Assembly: GCA_900660155.1 (NCBI GenBank)
Contig: CABFPE010000252.1
Span: forward strand, 661,079-725,078
Reading direction: 5' to 3'
Origin: Hofstenia miamia
Lineage: Eukaryota; Xenacoelomorpha; Acoela; Hofsteniidae
Length of the DNA stretch: 64,000 nucleotides
The position numbers and the translations under genes are program-made. Shown here one piece after another: positions 36,501 through 51,500 of the stretch (the stretch's first letter is position 1; the number at the start of each line of letters is the position of its first letter). The notes beneath the pieces were generated by a model. It did no database searches and had not been told where the DNA came from. It was given only the letters and a program-made list of their open reading frames with translations.

Positions 36501-39500
36501 TAAAACACCTTCATAAGTGTGAATCATATTAATAAAACTATTTAGTAAAATATTATTCATTCAATATTAAGTAATATATTTTAATGATTTTTTTAAACTA
36601 GAAATTTATTCCTTCAATTGATTGCATGCTAACGCCTATATTTCTTGTCATAAATCAGCAAAGTCTACACTATTATGTTACCAATGCCTCAAAGTTAGCA
36701 GAAAACTCTTTATCACTTAGCGAAATGGCGAGGTTACTATTAATGGACCGATATTACATCTAGTTGTAATCTGCAGGCAAGACAGCCCGTTGATAACCAA
36801 GCATAAAATTGAGCAGGTTTTTGCAGGTGTAAAATTCATTCCTACAGATTTTTATCAAATATAACTTCAAAAAACAATAATGATATTAATAGATATTTCT
36901 CTCAAACTTATAATTTTATATATCATTGCAATGATATTTTATCTTGTTCTGCCTAAGTATGGATGAAAAAGTCTTGTATATTTTTCTACATGTATTAATG
37001 AATATGACTTTATATATGATTTAACAATGTCAAAATACTTGGCAGGGCAGATTTGAACCCTGCCGCCAGACGACAGGTTGCAGGTCTGATTACATCTGTT
37101 CTTAAATGAACTATTACCATTCAAATTATATCATTCATAAGACATAGTAAAGAAACTTTTCAAACAAATGTGTTTAAACAATATTGTAATTCAATATAAT
37201 TCACGTCAAGATGTGGCAACGTTGCACATTTTGATGATAGAGAATATAATGGGCCTGAAATTGAAAACTCAGAAATCAGATTTAGCAATCAAACTAGGCT
37301 CAGCCTCCCTCTAGCCAAGAACGACTTCGTAAGATTTCTACAAATTTTAATTAAAGGCAATATCTAAAACCAAATAAAAATTTATGTGCTGTGATTGCGA
37401 TAATGTGATCAGTGATCCTTTAGCACCAGAAAGCCCGAGCGGTCAACATTTGACCACTTTGCACACCTTAAATGCATTTGCAGTACCACATGTAATGAGA
37501 ATTTAAATCGAAAAAACAGCTTATTTTGTTCTTCTCATACTTTTCTTTCATTTGATTTTGTTTTCGTGAGTTTTACTGGAATGAGTTAATTCTGACAAAA
37601 ACTGCATGAATTTCAGATATAGAATCGTCGGACTTTCTAGTGTTAAATCAATGGCCCATCCCGGCCCACCTTCCTATAACAGTGTTGGAATCATGTCGTG
37701 TCGTGCTCATGCCCACATTCAAATACGTATAGAATATATTTACTACTGTGATTTTCTAAATCTATTAATTTGCATATTAAAATCCTCGAAAATTTTGTTT
37801 CGTGAACAATTTATTAAACTACTGAAACAATTTCATTCATACAGGTTTAATCTAAGATGCCTTTTGAAGTCAATGAAAAATGTAGGCACGGTTTCAACAC
37901 TGATTACACTGTGTTCACGAAAAGAAGTAAGAGGAAAATGCGGTTGGCATAATTGACGAAATGTATGAGAAAGTTTTACGTCACTTGGCTACATCGCATG
38001 CCTGCTTGAATTTACTGAAATGCATTTCGATTCAGTCAAAACTACCTTTCTTGTTACTGAGAATAAATACAAAAGTGTCTCTTGAAAAATATTTAGTTAT
38101 TTTAGTAGAATATCCACTTTAGACTGAAGAATATGCATGAATCAATATTTATCTTTAGTCAGCGAGAGCGAATGGTTGAAAGGCGAATATAATTCAATTG
38201 CAACATGGATTGGGGCAAGTGTCACCGCCATGACAAATACTGACGTCTACAACACATCATTTGCAACATCATTATAATTACGTCACGTGAATTTATCAAA
38301 TCGAATCTAACCACATAGCATCATTTAATCAAAAATTAATATTCTTTTTAACTACAACTATACATTTTGACAACTTGCGATAATGTTCCTAATGATTTAC
38401 AGTTTTTAAAACAATAGGTAAAATGCGCTATTTTCAACAAAACAAAAATGACAGCTACATGATCAGTAGAGTTTTTCGAGACCAAAACTTTATTGTTCCT
38501 ATTTGATTGGATTGCCGACCAACTAAATTTTTTGATGTCGTATATTCTCACAACATAATTTCGATTCTCACCAATGTTAGCAAAAATCATGAATAATATT
38601 GTGAAATCTATGATTCCACTTTCATTTTAGTCCTCGTACCATGGCTCAAATTTGGAACTCTGTTTATGTAGTTATGAAATGTGAATATACTGAAAAAAAC
38701 ATTGTAAATGTACAATTTACATCTACAAAGGTCCATTTGTTCATAACGCAATTATGCGGGACATCCAATACTGACGCATAAAGTAACTATGCATACTTTT
38801 TGTATCAATACATCCTGATTTAGCAACAACAGCGTGCTATAAATAATTTCGAATCTTAACAAAAATTGTGTCAATAAAACTGGAAAAATGCACATTGCTT
38901 TTATTAGATGCAGAGAGCTGCAACACGAGAAAATTGCAGCAATTACTCAAAATGCGCGGAAGGAAACACTTGTGTTCACTGAAAAATGTTTTAATTACCA
39001 CGGCAACAAAACTAGTAAAAAAAGGGGGGCAAACAAATTCCTAAGTGATGACCGCTTGATTAGAGTCTCGGAGGTAGCACTTAAAATAAAGAAATACAAA
39101 TTCCTTTATTCAACGCAACTTCAATAACATTGATATTGTTTACGTGGGACACCTGCTTGTCAAGAAATTTGTAGAATATCTTTTCAAAATGTTTCGCAAC
39201 GAACAATGTTTGAATATTTGCTTCATGGATTTATATGTTAAGCCTGGAATATAAAAACAATGCCATATCGCTAATTCTGGTAATGACGACGAAATATAGA
39301 CTCTTTGAATTTATAAAAAGCGATTACCATATGTATGTCACAGTAACATTTCTAGATACTAGTATGTTTTCATACACGTAGCTTAGCTAGCAAATCCTAC
39401 CCAATGAAGTGCACATGAAGAACAGTCATTTACATTAATAACCTTTTTTAAAAAAATTTTATGGTCCTCCTGATTACCTGAACATTAGGAACGGTGAGAA

Positions 39501-41280
39501 CTTAATTGTTTAAAAACTGAATTTTTCAATAAAAACACTCTTAGTAGACACCTAAAATGCAGCATACATTTACTAAAAAATTCAGCCTTGCGTTCGAGCA
39601 CATTCGCTAATAGTTGGCGGATATCTCAGCCATTTCAAATTTCATAATAGAAAAGTGCTTGAAAATCTAGAAATGTAGTTTGTTTCTTCTAAAACATACA
39701 GGCAGTTTAAGGCTAAGTCGAACAACCTATGTTGGAATTGGTTGCTAGTCTTAAAAACCGTTCTTTTTTTGAATCGGTCGTAACACTAAAATACAAAAAT
39801 TAAATTAAAAGATTTTTAGAATTTGAAATTGCATGCATTTCGCTTTAGATTGTTACGCCCTAAATCAAAACCTAAATCATTTCCTATCATTTATTTCCAT
39901 CTTAAAATACGAACTGCGGCCAAACCAATAATTATATGAAGCATTGAAATATATCCTTCAAAATCCATTGTGGACTACCACACAAATTAATTAAGTATTA
40001 TTCATTGAGGTATTCAAAAGAACAAATTTTAAACATGGATAACAAATAATTTGATAATGAATATTGGCGAATTTGGCTAGAAATGCGAATTATAAAATTT
40101 AAATAAAATGGTGTTCTCGTATATTAAAATAAATCGGAATCGTATATAAAATTTCAAATTATTTCACAGACAAAATTGAATTAATTGTCTAGCCGATATA
40201 TTTAACTGACAAAATTTGGTCAGAAATAACGAAAGAATTAGCCAGCGTTTTACATGCTACGGACTGCAATAAATCGTGAGGAAACCAGAAGGAAAGCCTG
40301 GATGACATTTGGGAAAACTATTCAATGCAAGGAAAAGCGCTAGCACAATTAGAAAAACAATTGGGAAAGAATGAATGAATATTCCTCGGCGAGTTGGTAG
40401 AGGGAGCCGTAAAGATTAAACAACGTTGATATAAAACAGCTAGACAACCGCAAGAGGTGCATATTTATTAATCCTGGCATTAAATATTTAGAAGTGAATT
40501 TGACCTTGACAGCAGAAAATGTAATTAGCAAAGCGAATAGTTTGTTTGATTGGAAAAATCGCAGAATATTTGACATTTTCAGAAAAGACTATGCAAAAAC
40601 ACTGTTTCAAAGTACACACATCACAATGGCTTTTCGCTTCAGTCGAACATTCCTTTGCAAACACGTGTAGAATATATTATTGAGTGACTATATAGCAATC
40701 TAGGTTTTATTGCAGATACTATAACTTACTTGATACGCACTAAGTCCTTAAAGGACAGGCTATTTTGAAACTAAAATATTATCTTAAGATTACATGAATA
40801 GCAAAATAAAGTACGTGAGACTTCATTGATTGAAAAAAATGCGTTGTCCATGCCAAATTCCTTGATGTGGACCAATAATTAATAAAATAGATTTTAATCA
40901 GGATTCTAATTAAACTTTTATTAGTTCATGAGCTAAAGGATTTTAAATTTTTTTAAGAAACATTCTTAGGCAGCTTTTAAGGCTACTAGTATTTCAAAAT
41001 ATATTCTTCGGTTTAATGCCCCAGTACCATATTAGTTCCGATACACTGAAATATTTAGTGCAAGTAAATACCATGAGATGGTCACGACGAAAAATACCTT
41101 CTTCATATATTGTTTGGCAATTTTTGGCATCGGTTAGAAATATTACGAGGCCAGGTTGGATCAGAGTCGAAAAAAGTATCAGATTTAGCGAATGTTAAAA
41201 AACGCCGCTTATTTGCAACTATGTTTAGCAGCAAGAGTGAACTTAAAATAAAAACACGTAAACTCAAAATCATACAATAA

Positions 41281-41335
<55 letters not shown>

Positions 41336-44300
41336 TATTTCCAAGTTTTAAGGCTATTATCAAAGCTCAAACAATTGAGCAAATATAAAGAAAAAAGTAG
41401 CCAATGAATATCTACTGCTTAAACTTTGTAGTGTAAACAAAATTTAAGGCTCAAATGAGATCACTCATTCACAATTAACAAGAAAATGTTAAAGTCATGG
41501 TATGCAGAAATACATATTAAGAACTTACAGGCTTTTTGAAAATATTCGCAGATGTAGCTCTAATTGTTTGATAAACGTTATATAAAAAGATGATTGTTTC
41601 GAATTGATTCCAAACTTTGGATTTTAGATAACTTCAGATTCGGATAGTAAAATTTTGATGAGGCTCCAATAATGGTACTGGGGACATATGCTATGTAATC
41701 TCATTATATTTCTCTCCAAATGACCCTGCAGCTTTTCGTGTGTGAGAATAATGGAAAAACTTAATGGTGCCATCAATATTTTCGTGTGTGAGAATAATGG
41801 AAAAACTTAATGGTGCCATCAATATTTTTGTTTGGTAAAGGTTGGTAGATTATTTGTTATTCCCAATGCGTGGATGCAACTTTTAAATAATAAGAGGAAG
41901 GAATTAATAATTAAGCAGTCCTTTATTGCAGGTGGACAACAATAAATTGGCAGAACAGGAATGTCTAAATTACAATTCCTTTCGAATTTATCATTGAGAC
42001 GTAGTAATTGGGAATGCAGTCATGCCTACAATATTAATCTAATGGAATCCACTGTCGCAAGCGTTCTTGTAGAGCATTCATGCATCATACAATCCATCAT
42101 GTAGAAAAAATCAGTCTGCTACTATGACAGTGGCGCCAACCAGGGCGGAGTAGCACGGCAGCATATTTTACAAATCATTCAAATACTACAATGTCCGTTT
42201 CCATATTAAATTGACTTTCAAGCATGGTAGCAAACAACGGAAATTAAGTTTCAGAATCTTAATATAATGCTGAGCAATGCTTTTTCTATAATTCTTAAAT
42301 ATTTGTTATATATATGACTTCAAGAATATCCAAATGACTCGAATGGTAATGCACTCAAAGAAAATAATATGAAAACGTTCAAGTATGTCGTTTTATAATT
42401 CTCCGTTGGGTTGATAGTGATGTGCGGGTACAGGTACTACCCGCAAATACGGTCGGATGCGTTTTCCATTTCACTTTATGAATCAAATGTTGAAAAATTA
42501 GCGTATAATGAACGCGAGTTGTTTACGAAATTTTATTGAAAATTTTGAGTTTGTTCAATAGGAGCAAAAAATATTATTCTTAGAGTCGGACACGGGTAAG
42601 AAACTAAGTTTCTAACGGGCGGGTACGTCATCGAAAATCTCTACAAACACATCATTAGTTCATGTAAAATACAATTATGATCTTGCAGTGATCTACAGCA
42701 GCATAACTCAAAATAGTTTACCAGGGTATAATAAACCCTAAAATCAAATTGATATTCATAGCAGAACAAATAAGATCCTCATGAAAAATCAACGTTCAAT
42801 CAAGTTGGTATCACAGAGTTTAAAAGTGATAAAAATGAAAAGTTTAAATATATTGGGAGAGCATATAAGCTGATAATTCGTTTGCATGCAATCAAAAATT
42901 AATAATATACAATTGAATGTACAGCCATTTGTAAAAAGGGAAATCTGACGTGATGAACAACTGGTGAAATATGATTCATTGGGTGCATCTGTTAAACGTA
43001 TCTTTCAGCTGTAAATCGTGTGATATTAAACCATAAAATCAATTTGGTACTCATGCTCAGGCTGATTCATTAACAGACCTTGTTCAAAGTGTGACGTCAA
43101 TACGTACATCAAAAAGTAGTTTTATAACATTACAAATAAAATTAAGGAGTTCAACTTTGTGATGTTCATGTCTCTACTAAAGTTGAAAAGATTTATGTTC
43201 GTCAAATTCCGAGATACCATAACCACATTGATCACTCGAGTTGAGTTTGGGATACATATTGTTAACTCTTCCCTGCCATGTTTGACATGGGTTGGGCTAG
43301 GCAAACTCGGGGTTGGGCAGAATTATTAAAAAAATGGGATGAAATTTCAATAAAAGTGCATTGACTAATACACAGCAGCGCGCGGAAAATCACGGAAATG
43401 TGATGAAAATGAAATTTCAATATTTGAGTTTTTATATTTTGAGTTTTAAACTTGAATTTACCATTTTCGATTTCAGTTATAATAATTTCTAATGATTTTT
43501 AAGCACTAATCACAAGAATGGGTGGAAATTGCATTAAGTTAAAGCCCACCAGACCATAATAAAAATTTTCACCGTATATCCATCTATGCATTGTTATACT
43601 GTGATTTTTTTCATAGCGTTGTGAACATAGTTTATATTTAGTGGCTGCAAAATAAATTCCAAAGTTTTTCTATTGCATATTTTAACGAATAATTGAAATT
43701 ATAATTAATTATATGGTCGATGTACAGCAGAGTCAGTTAGAATTTCAATGAAGAAAAAATCAATACCCACAAAACAGAAAATTATTTGGAGATTTACCCA
43801 GTAAATAAACAAAGGATTACGGGAATTGTTCGGTCCTGTTCAGTTTATTCTGTTAACACGGATGGTCTACCGTAACACCAACAACCCTATTTAGTACCAC
43901 CAAATGAAATTAAGAATTATCTCGCTTGGTTAAAATGTATGTATCGCAGATGCTTAGGTTAAACACCAAAAACTGTCAACAGCGGTGTAAGATAAAGCAC
44001 AAACATACTTTTTCAAGTTTTTGAACTCAAAGAAATCTCACCATTTTGATGTTTGTTGGCACCAGTAACGTGATCGAATGCGTCAGCAATTGATTCACCT
44101 GAAGGTGTTTTTACATAATAGTTCCTGCTATCTAAAAAGAAATAAATGATAATATCGAGATTGTGGGTATTAAAGACAATATATTAATTTCATAAGAGTG
44201 AAAGTTGATAAAAAGGATGGCGTCCAAATTCCCACTTATCCATTAGTGTTCTATATTTCCTATCAGTCTGAAACAACACCGAAAGATGACCTGATTCCTG

Positions 44301-45425
44301 AGTCAAGATTGTAAAACCCAACATGCATTTATTAGCCTGTAAACATGACTAGATACAAAAAGTTCCATTTTTGGATTGAAAGCAAAAAATAGTAAAACGA
44401 TATATTGAATTGGTAGGGTTAAGAATCCCCGAAATATCCACATTGAAAATATAACCAGAATTAAATGTTTTCAGATAAAACTATTTTTTCACCGTGGAAA
44501 TGTATTTTATAAAGTGGATTATCAAGACACACGCTACAAATATCTTCCCATGCAGATCATGGTCAAAGGCAGAAAAATTTTGCAGAAAAATTTTGACTAA
44601 CAAAGACATAATGCTCTTGCTTGTGAACTAAACTTAAAACTCACCATTAGATTAGAAAGCATTTTAATAGCTGCCGCTGTTCTTAGGTTTATAATTATTT
44701 TATTGAAAATAACTTTACAACTTCAATAACACCTGGCTTTAAAAATAACGCAACAGATACTGAACAAGCTATTTAAGATTTAATGAAAAAGCAAAGAAGT
44801 CACAAGCATAATCAATCCTAGATTGAACTTTGTCAGACGGAATTATCGGCAGCAAACTATGTTGACTCCCAAAATGATGATCAAACACAGAGAAAAAGTC
44901 GCTTATTATATATTCCTGAAGTTTTTTTGCTTCTTAATATACGAAAACTAGCAATTAGGACTTCTTAAAGATTTCATTTTGGAGAGCTCTTTTGACCTTT
45001 TTCTAAACAGCATCGGCCTTAGAACGATGCAAATTGTGATTTTAATAAACGTGCTTCTTAACTAATACAGAAAAAAGTTCATACTTACGTTTTCCATTGC
45101 TTACAAACATGAATCCATTTTTGATGGGCCCATAACGGATTATGTTGCTTAATTGCCAAACTCCCATTATGCGCGGAGGTTTGAAGGCTAATAAACCCAA
45201 TTAATTAATGGTAACGACATTTTCAAATAAAACCTACCAGTGAGTGCGAAATGGGTGGAATGAAGACACATAACAGCTGGTACGCAATGTTTGTTTTTAT
45301 TGAAATTTTTCTTTCCGCTTCCCAAAGGAGAACTCACGGTAAATTGATGTTCTAAATGAAAAGACTATTAAATATATTCCTTCTTAAATAATCACGTTGT
45401 CAGTTGTTATATAAAGTCAGGATGT

Positions 45426-45468
<43 letters not shown>

Positions 45469-48400
45469 AGTGAAAATAGCAATGAACAAGGACTAGCTTT
45501 TAAAAATATCAATTTCGAAAATATTCAAAAATGGAAGAAAAATATCGTAAGCCAATCCTTGCTAAAAAGCGGAACCAGTAATCAAAAACGCAAAGAACAT
45601 ATATGTACGAAATTCTAACTGTGAAAGGATTTTTAGGAAATCCCTTTCAATACAGGGATCATTTACATCTATAATATAACAAAAAAGTTGTCGTATAAAT
45701 ATCAATTGACTCAACTTCAAGCGAAAAAATCTTTTCAACTGCTAGTAATATTGGAGTTAGTCCAGTGTTAGTTTCAATTACAATGCTTCTAAACAGTATC
45801 GGACCGAAATATATCAAACTGTGGAACATTTTCGAAAAATTATTTTTAGAATTCGCAAACCTAGGAGAACTGATCCTAGTCGAGCCCATGGCGTTTACAG
45901 ACAGTTAGAGGCATACCGGAATGTTCCCTAATCAGGTTTCAAAACTTAAAATTTTTTTGTAATAGTTTGATTACGACTGAGATGTTGAGCAATTGCGTTC
46001 CTGAAAACGCGTTATAAAGTTCGTTGAAATTTTCCATCTTAGGCGCCAAAAGTTGAACGATTTCTTGCACATGTTCAATCGATTCCAAAACTATAAGAAG
46101 GAGGGATACATTTGGAAGGCAGTAAAAAATCTTGCCCTTATTCTTAAAGTGATATAAAGAGATTTTTTCAAATCTGACAATAATGGCATTAGCTTATTTG
46201 CGTTTCTGAATAAAAATATTTCCCTAACACTTGTGTCCCATAGAGCTAAAACTATATTAGTGATTAATAAAAAATAACAGTGCAAAGGTAGACTAGGTGA
46301 ACATATAGATTTGAATTTAAAGGCAATCTTGTAGCAATTATTGTAACTGGTGAAAGGCAATCTAAATAAATGTGATTGTGCAGGGCAGCTTGAGCAATTA
46401 CTAAATTCTTGTTGACGTAAAAGAAGTGTAAATAACTTGATAACAAGTCATTGCGTGAGAAAGCGAATTTAGGAGACGGCGAAACAAATCTTACAAAACT
46501 TACAAAACTACAAATTGTTCCCAACGCATTGGTTTTTAAAAATTCTCCCTAACTTCTAGAATGGCGCTCTTAAACAGGGCTTATGGTTCTCTGCTCTAAT
46601 CCTTTGATGAAATGAATTGGAAGCGAAGAAAGTATTATTACTTCAATCCAAATATTTGAATTGCTGAAACAATGAAAGGAATTGGAGCGATAAGCAACAC
46701 GTATAGATAATTGCATCCTTCAAAAATCTTCACTGCCTTATCACTATATATTGGATATGCTGACCAAACCCAAAATTCGAATATTAAATTTTGGCCTAAG
46801 CCAACCCAAGTTCTGTTGAGTTTTTAATGTATTTACTCAAAGCGCACACAAAAAATGTATAATTCGCCTGCAAGCATGCATGCAGAATGCTTTTCAATAA
46901 CCAAATCATGCCTCACACTAGCTTAGGTTTTTTAATTACATTTTTTTATTGATTCCGTGCCCGTTACTCTAACTGTCCTTGTCAACAAGACGATAAACAA
47001 GCACACATTTATTAGAGGAATGATTGCAAATCCAATTTGAGAGATGGAAATATAGCTCTCCCCAATAGAGTACAGGGTTTAAGTGTTTTCTAAATTCTTT
47101 ACTGTTGTAATCGAAAAACATTAAAATTTGAAGTAAAATAAAATGAAAAAAAGACAATTAAAAAGAGAAAACTGTTTTTCATTAAGTATACCCAAAATAG
47201 TGTTTTTAATAATTAATGAAAGATGCTATTAATATACCTATATTATAAATTTAGGTTTAACGAATATAATATTCTCAGCTGCTATTAATAACTAGAAATA
47301 ATAAATTTTGTTTCACTGTTAACGTTTGCCTCAACACAAGGGAAATATTTACTTATTTATTTGTACTCTATTCTCTAAAAAAGACTTATCATAACGAACT
47401 TAATTTGCAAGACGACAATTAGAGATGAGTGGGATTTAAACCGCTAAGCGGAGTCCGCGGCCAACAGCGTAGAGTTGTGGTTGCCGATAGAATTAGCGTT
47501 ACAGGCAGCGGATTCTGAATTTGACAAAATTGTTGTAATTTTTACTTTGTATCCAGTTTCTGAAGCAACAAACGATGGAATTTTTTATAATTTAGGAAGA
47601 ATTCTCGAGAAATTACGCCAATGCCTCTCCTCTAACACACTTGAATCTATCATAATCATCAAAACTTTGAGAATATAAAAATTTGTTGCAGATCATACTT
47701 TGTGTAACCACGCTAATCTCTAAAATCAAGTTGAAAAATTACCATTTTGCATGGAGCACAAAATTTTAGTTCTGCATGCCCAGAAATCCATTATTCCCAG
47801 TCCCATTCACCCCCATCAGATTGATCCCAGTTCCAATCTCATTAAATATTCAGGCCTCTTATTCCCTTGTGGTCTCACGCAATACTTATAGTTTGCCTAA
47901 AACCCGAGATCTAAGTTTGTTCAAATATGATCTCATTCACATATTGGTCAAACTCCTCATGAAAAATTGAGTCAATAGGACTAGATGGCCCCAGAAAAAC
48001 CTACATAAAATTAATGATACTTCTAATCAAGTAAAAAGGTTCTCATTTATCAACCAAAACCGTGATAGGAAGCCGGTAGTAATCAAATAAATTAAAAAGA
48101 ATAAAAACTCCACCGACTATTAATCATAAAAAAATAAATGAAACTGCACAAGCATTCTACGGTATTCCCCATTTATATTACTTTTAACAAATTGATTTGA
48201 AAACTAGGATCGAATTGATTCGCATATGGTACTAAAACGGAAAATTGTACATCAAAGAATCTGTCCCCTCAATTAATCGGTTAATTCAAAATGCGAAAGA
48301 ATCGACAATTTCAAAGAAGTGCAAACATTTCTATGAGTACAACGATTTAAAACACTTAAACTGAGAACTTTACTATTCTACAAATTAATAAAAAGCGTAG

Positions 48401-48511
48401 CGCACATAGTTTTGAAAACCTCGCAGCAGCAAATTAAGCCTTTCTAGATATTCAAATTCTGATGGGGTAGGAAAGAAACAGCTGGTGTTAAATTATAAAT
48501 ATACATACATG

Positions 48512-48561
<50 letters not shown>

Positions 48562-51500
48562 ATAGCAATCNNNNNNNNNNNNNNNNNNNNNNNNNNNNNN
48601 NNNNNNNNNNNNNNNNNNNNNNNNNNNNNNNNNNNNNNNNNNNNNNNNNNNNNNNNNNNNNNNNNNNNNNNNNNNNNNNNNNNNNNNNNNNNNNNNNNNN
48701 NNNNNNNNNNNNNNNNNNNNNNNNNNNNNNNNNNNNNNNNNNNNNNNNNNNNNNNNNNNNNNNNNNNNNNNNNNNNNNNNNNNNNNNNNNNNNNNNNNNN
48801 NNNNNNNNNNNNNNNNNNNNNNNNNNNNNNNNNNNNNNNNNNNNNNNNNNNNNNNNNNNNNNNNNNNNNNNNNNNNNNNNNNNNNNNNNNNNNNNNNNNN
48901 NNNNNNNNNNNNNNNNNNNNNNNNNNNNNNNNNNNNNNNNNNNNNNNNNNNNNNNNNNNNNNNNNNNNNNNNNTATATATATATATATATATAATGTAGA
49001 TAATGTACGATCCGAACTTGTATTTTGGCGTAAGCAGAAAATAAGGTCAATGATGTTAAAGCTCAACAATTCATCACGATTTACACTGTTGAAATGAATT
49101 TCAAATATTTCAAACTTTAAACTGCCTGTCCTTAACAATAAACAGTTATCTCCAAATCTATTCTGAATTTTGGAAATCCTAAGATATGGTCAAAGCTATC
49201 GTTGAAAATGCGTACAAAAGTGTAGTGCTGTGACTGAAGCATTTTAAAAGATTAAAGATTTTTCATTGAAAATTACAATTTTTTAAAGTTTTACATTTTT
49301 ACCATTCCTAATGCTAAGATAATCTCAAGAGGTAGCAAGCAGGTTTGAGTAACAACTAACCTTAACTGGTTATCTTATGAAATTAAGATGTGGCATGCCA
49401 CGAAACCGTAAAAATTTTTAAAAATGTTAAGGCAATTTAAGTTTAATATTAATCAACTATTCAAAAAGTGTGGCAGATATTAATATGTGTAGATGCAGCC
49501 TGCCATAAATTAGTATATTGATGCGGAATTTAATTTACGAAAGGGTTGGATTGCGCCCGTGGATCAGTACACATTGCTTGGAAGAATTGCATGACTTCAT
49601 TCTAGTCTTCTGAAAAATTCAGATGCAAACCCTGTATTAAAATAATGATTGGAAATGGAAACACTTACCTTCGCCAAATACCTGTCTGATTTTGATTTCC
49701 CACTCAACCATGGGATATTTAGTTTCAAATCCAAGCATCACCAGCGTTTTCATACAAACAATAACCAGCACATTTTTACAACCATCGATTTCCAAACCTA
49801 AAAAACATGGCTTTACTGCAAAATAATATGCAAATATTATTAATAACTAGGGCCGCAAAAATACACTTCTTTATGCAAAGAAATCTTTCATGTTTCAAGC
49901 ATGATTTTTATCAGTGTTTTTTTTCAAAAGTACATTTAAGAATCACTTAAAATATATCCATTCCTAACGATTCACCGAAAAAGTTGGTGATCTAAAACAA
50001 TTCTTAATTTATTGAAAATCTTGTTTAGTGAAATAAAATATAACTATTTCACCATAAAGTATTGCTATACAATGTTTATTCAGTTAATTAATTAAAATAC
50101 GAACGTTGTAACCATCTCATTGCGTTAATTGAACGTTTAACATAAATATTAACTTATCGAAAAATATGAATTGAATACATTTATGATTTATATGTATGCA
50201 AAACCGAAAGGTTATTTAAAAGTTCTAAAAACTTTAGAAAATTTCCATTAAAAAATTCCTTTTCCACGATTGCAACAAAACTCCAAAAAGGTAGTTGACC
50301 CATTTCTAGTGAACTCGCAAAACAAAGTTAATTTTAAAGGACTAAAACATGGCCGGTGTGTCTGATTACTTCCTCATATATAAAATTGTTTGAATATACT
50401 CATATCGCTCACATAAATCTCAATTGTTCAGAATATTCTCAAACAAAGGTGTGCATTGCACGGAGTTCTTTGAGAAATGAAACTACAAAAATGTATTTCA
50501 GAAATTTACTAACAATCAATAAATTCTTTAATGAGAATACCATCAACAATGGTGGCTCAATAAAGTCTTGGAATGGTTTTGGGGCATTGGGTTGGTGGCC
50601 CAATAATTCGGGAAATATTTTGAGTCAGTAGTCAAAGCCAAGATTAATTCCTACCTTGTTGGTCACAACATCAGCCAGATGTAAAAATTGGTGTTCACGA
50701 ACTGTGATTGTGTTAGCAGAGTAAAAAGTACCCGACACATGTCTCCTCTCAAAAATGATTCACTTTTTATCATTGGTGTGACAAAAATATCAGAAAGACT
50801 AGAATTTATTTTCTGTTTTGGAGCTCAAAGATTGAGTTATATAAATAATACTAATTATGACAAGGAATATACTAAATTGTATAATAAGTGTTTTATAAAG
50901 GCTAATTAAATTACTATCTTCTGGCTTCTTGCATTTAACAAATAAATCAAATCATCAATCTCTGCTTCGTTAAGATCAATGCTATACTTTCAGAAGTTTT
51001 TTTATCTTCTGTTTGTCCAAGAAGTACGTTGAATTGGATTTCAATGCAAACAGAGCCAAATTGACTCCATAAAAATCTTTTTTATCAAGTCCGAGTCCCA
51101 CAGCTCAACTCACGTTCAAAATATTCCAGTGTTTCCAGTATGAAAGATCGAAATTTGAACGAAACGACTGCTCCATCTTGTATCAAGAAAAATGCCTGAA
51201 ATTTTAGATGTTGGGATCGACATTAAACTCTTTGGAAATTTCACGGACTTTGTAGTCATATCTAGCGTATCTAAAAATTGGCTAGCATCTTCGTCTAGAG
51301 CTCTTTTATGAAGTTAGCTACCATTAAAAATGTTGCTTGTATGTAGTGAGGGTCATCAAGCCATTCACAGCATGCAATTGGCCAACATTTTTACCATGAA
51401 ATGTAATCACTTTCCATTGAAGAAACTACTAACTGGATAACTTTTAAGAGCAACATCAAGTGTGACTAGTGATATAATAAGAAAGGCATTGGCTGAAAAG

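Larger units (their letters stand above)
36500..44041 (-). other. largest dok7 intron, 7.5 kb
   Basis: The intron contains the 51-bp exon copy, a 46-bp tandem duplication, an (AT)n run and a hAT-type MITE. Phase 1 on both sides means that a further phase 1-1 exon could have been missed here. Confidence 0.7.

Noticed and set aside
36990-37090. tRNA-like T-arm on the minus strand (ggcagggttcaaatctgccc)
   Set aside because: No matching D-arm or anticodon arm at tRNA spacing. It may be a decayed tRNA-derived repeat but is not a tRNA gene.
37606-37956. 116-codon plus-strand frame inside dok7
   Set aside because: No domain, no codon bias and no splice or poly(A) signals; it lies between dok7 exons on the opposite strand.
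45659-46524. Minus-strand frames in the duplicated block as a gene
   Set aside because: Three overlapping frames with no domain. Identity between the copies reflects the duplication, not selection.
48488-49138. Long minus-strand open frames across 48.5-49.1 kb
   Set aside because: They are created by the 403-N gap and the adjoining AT repeats.
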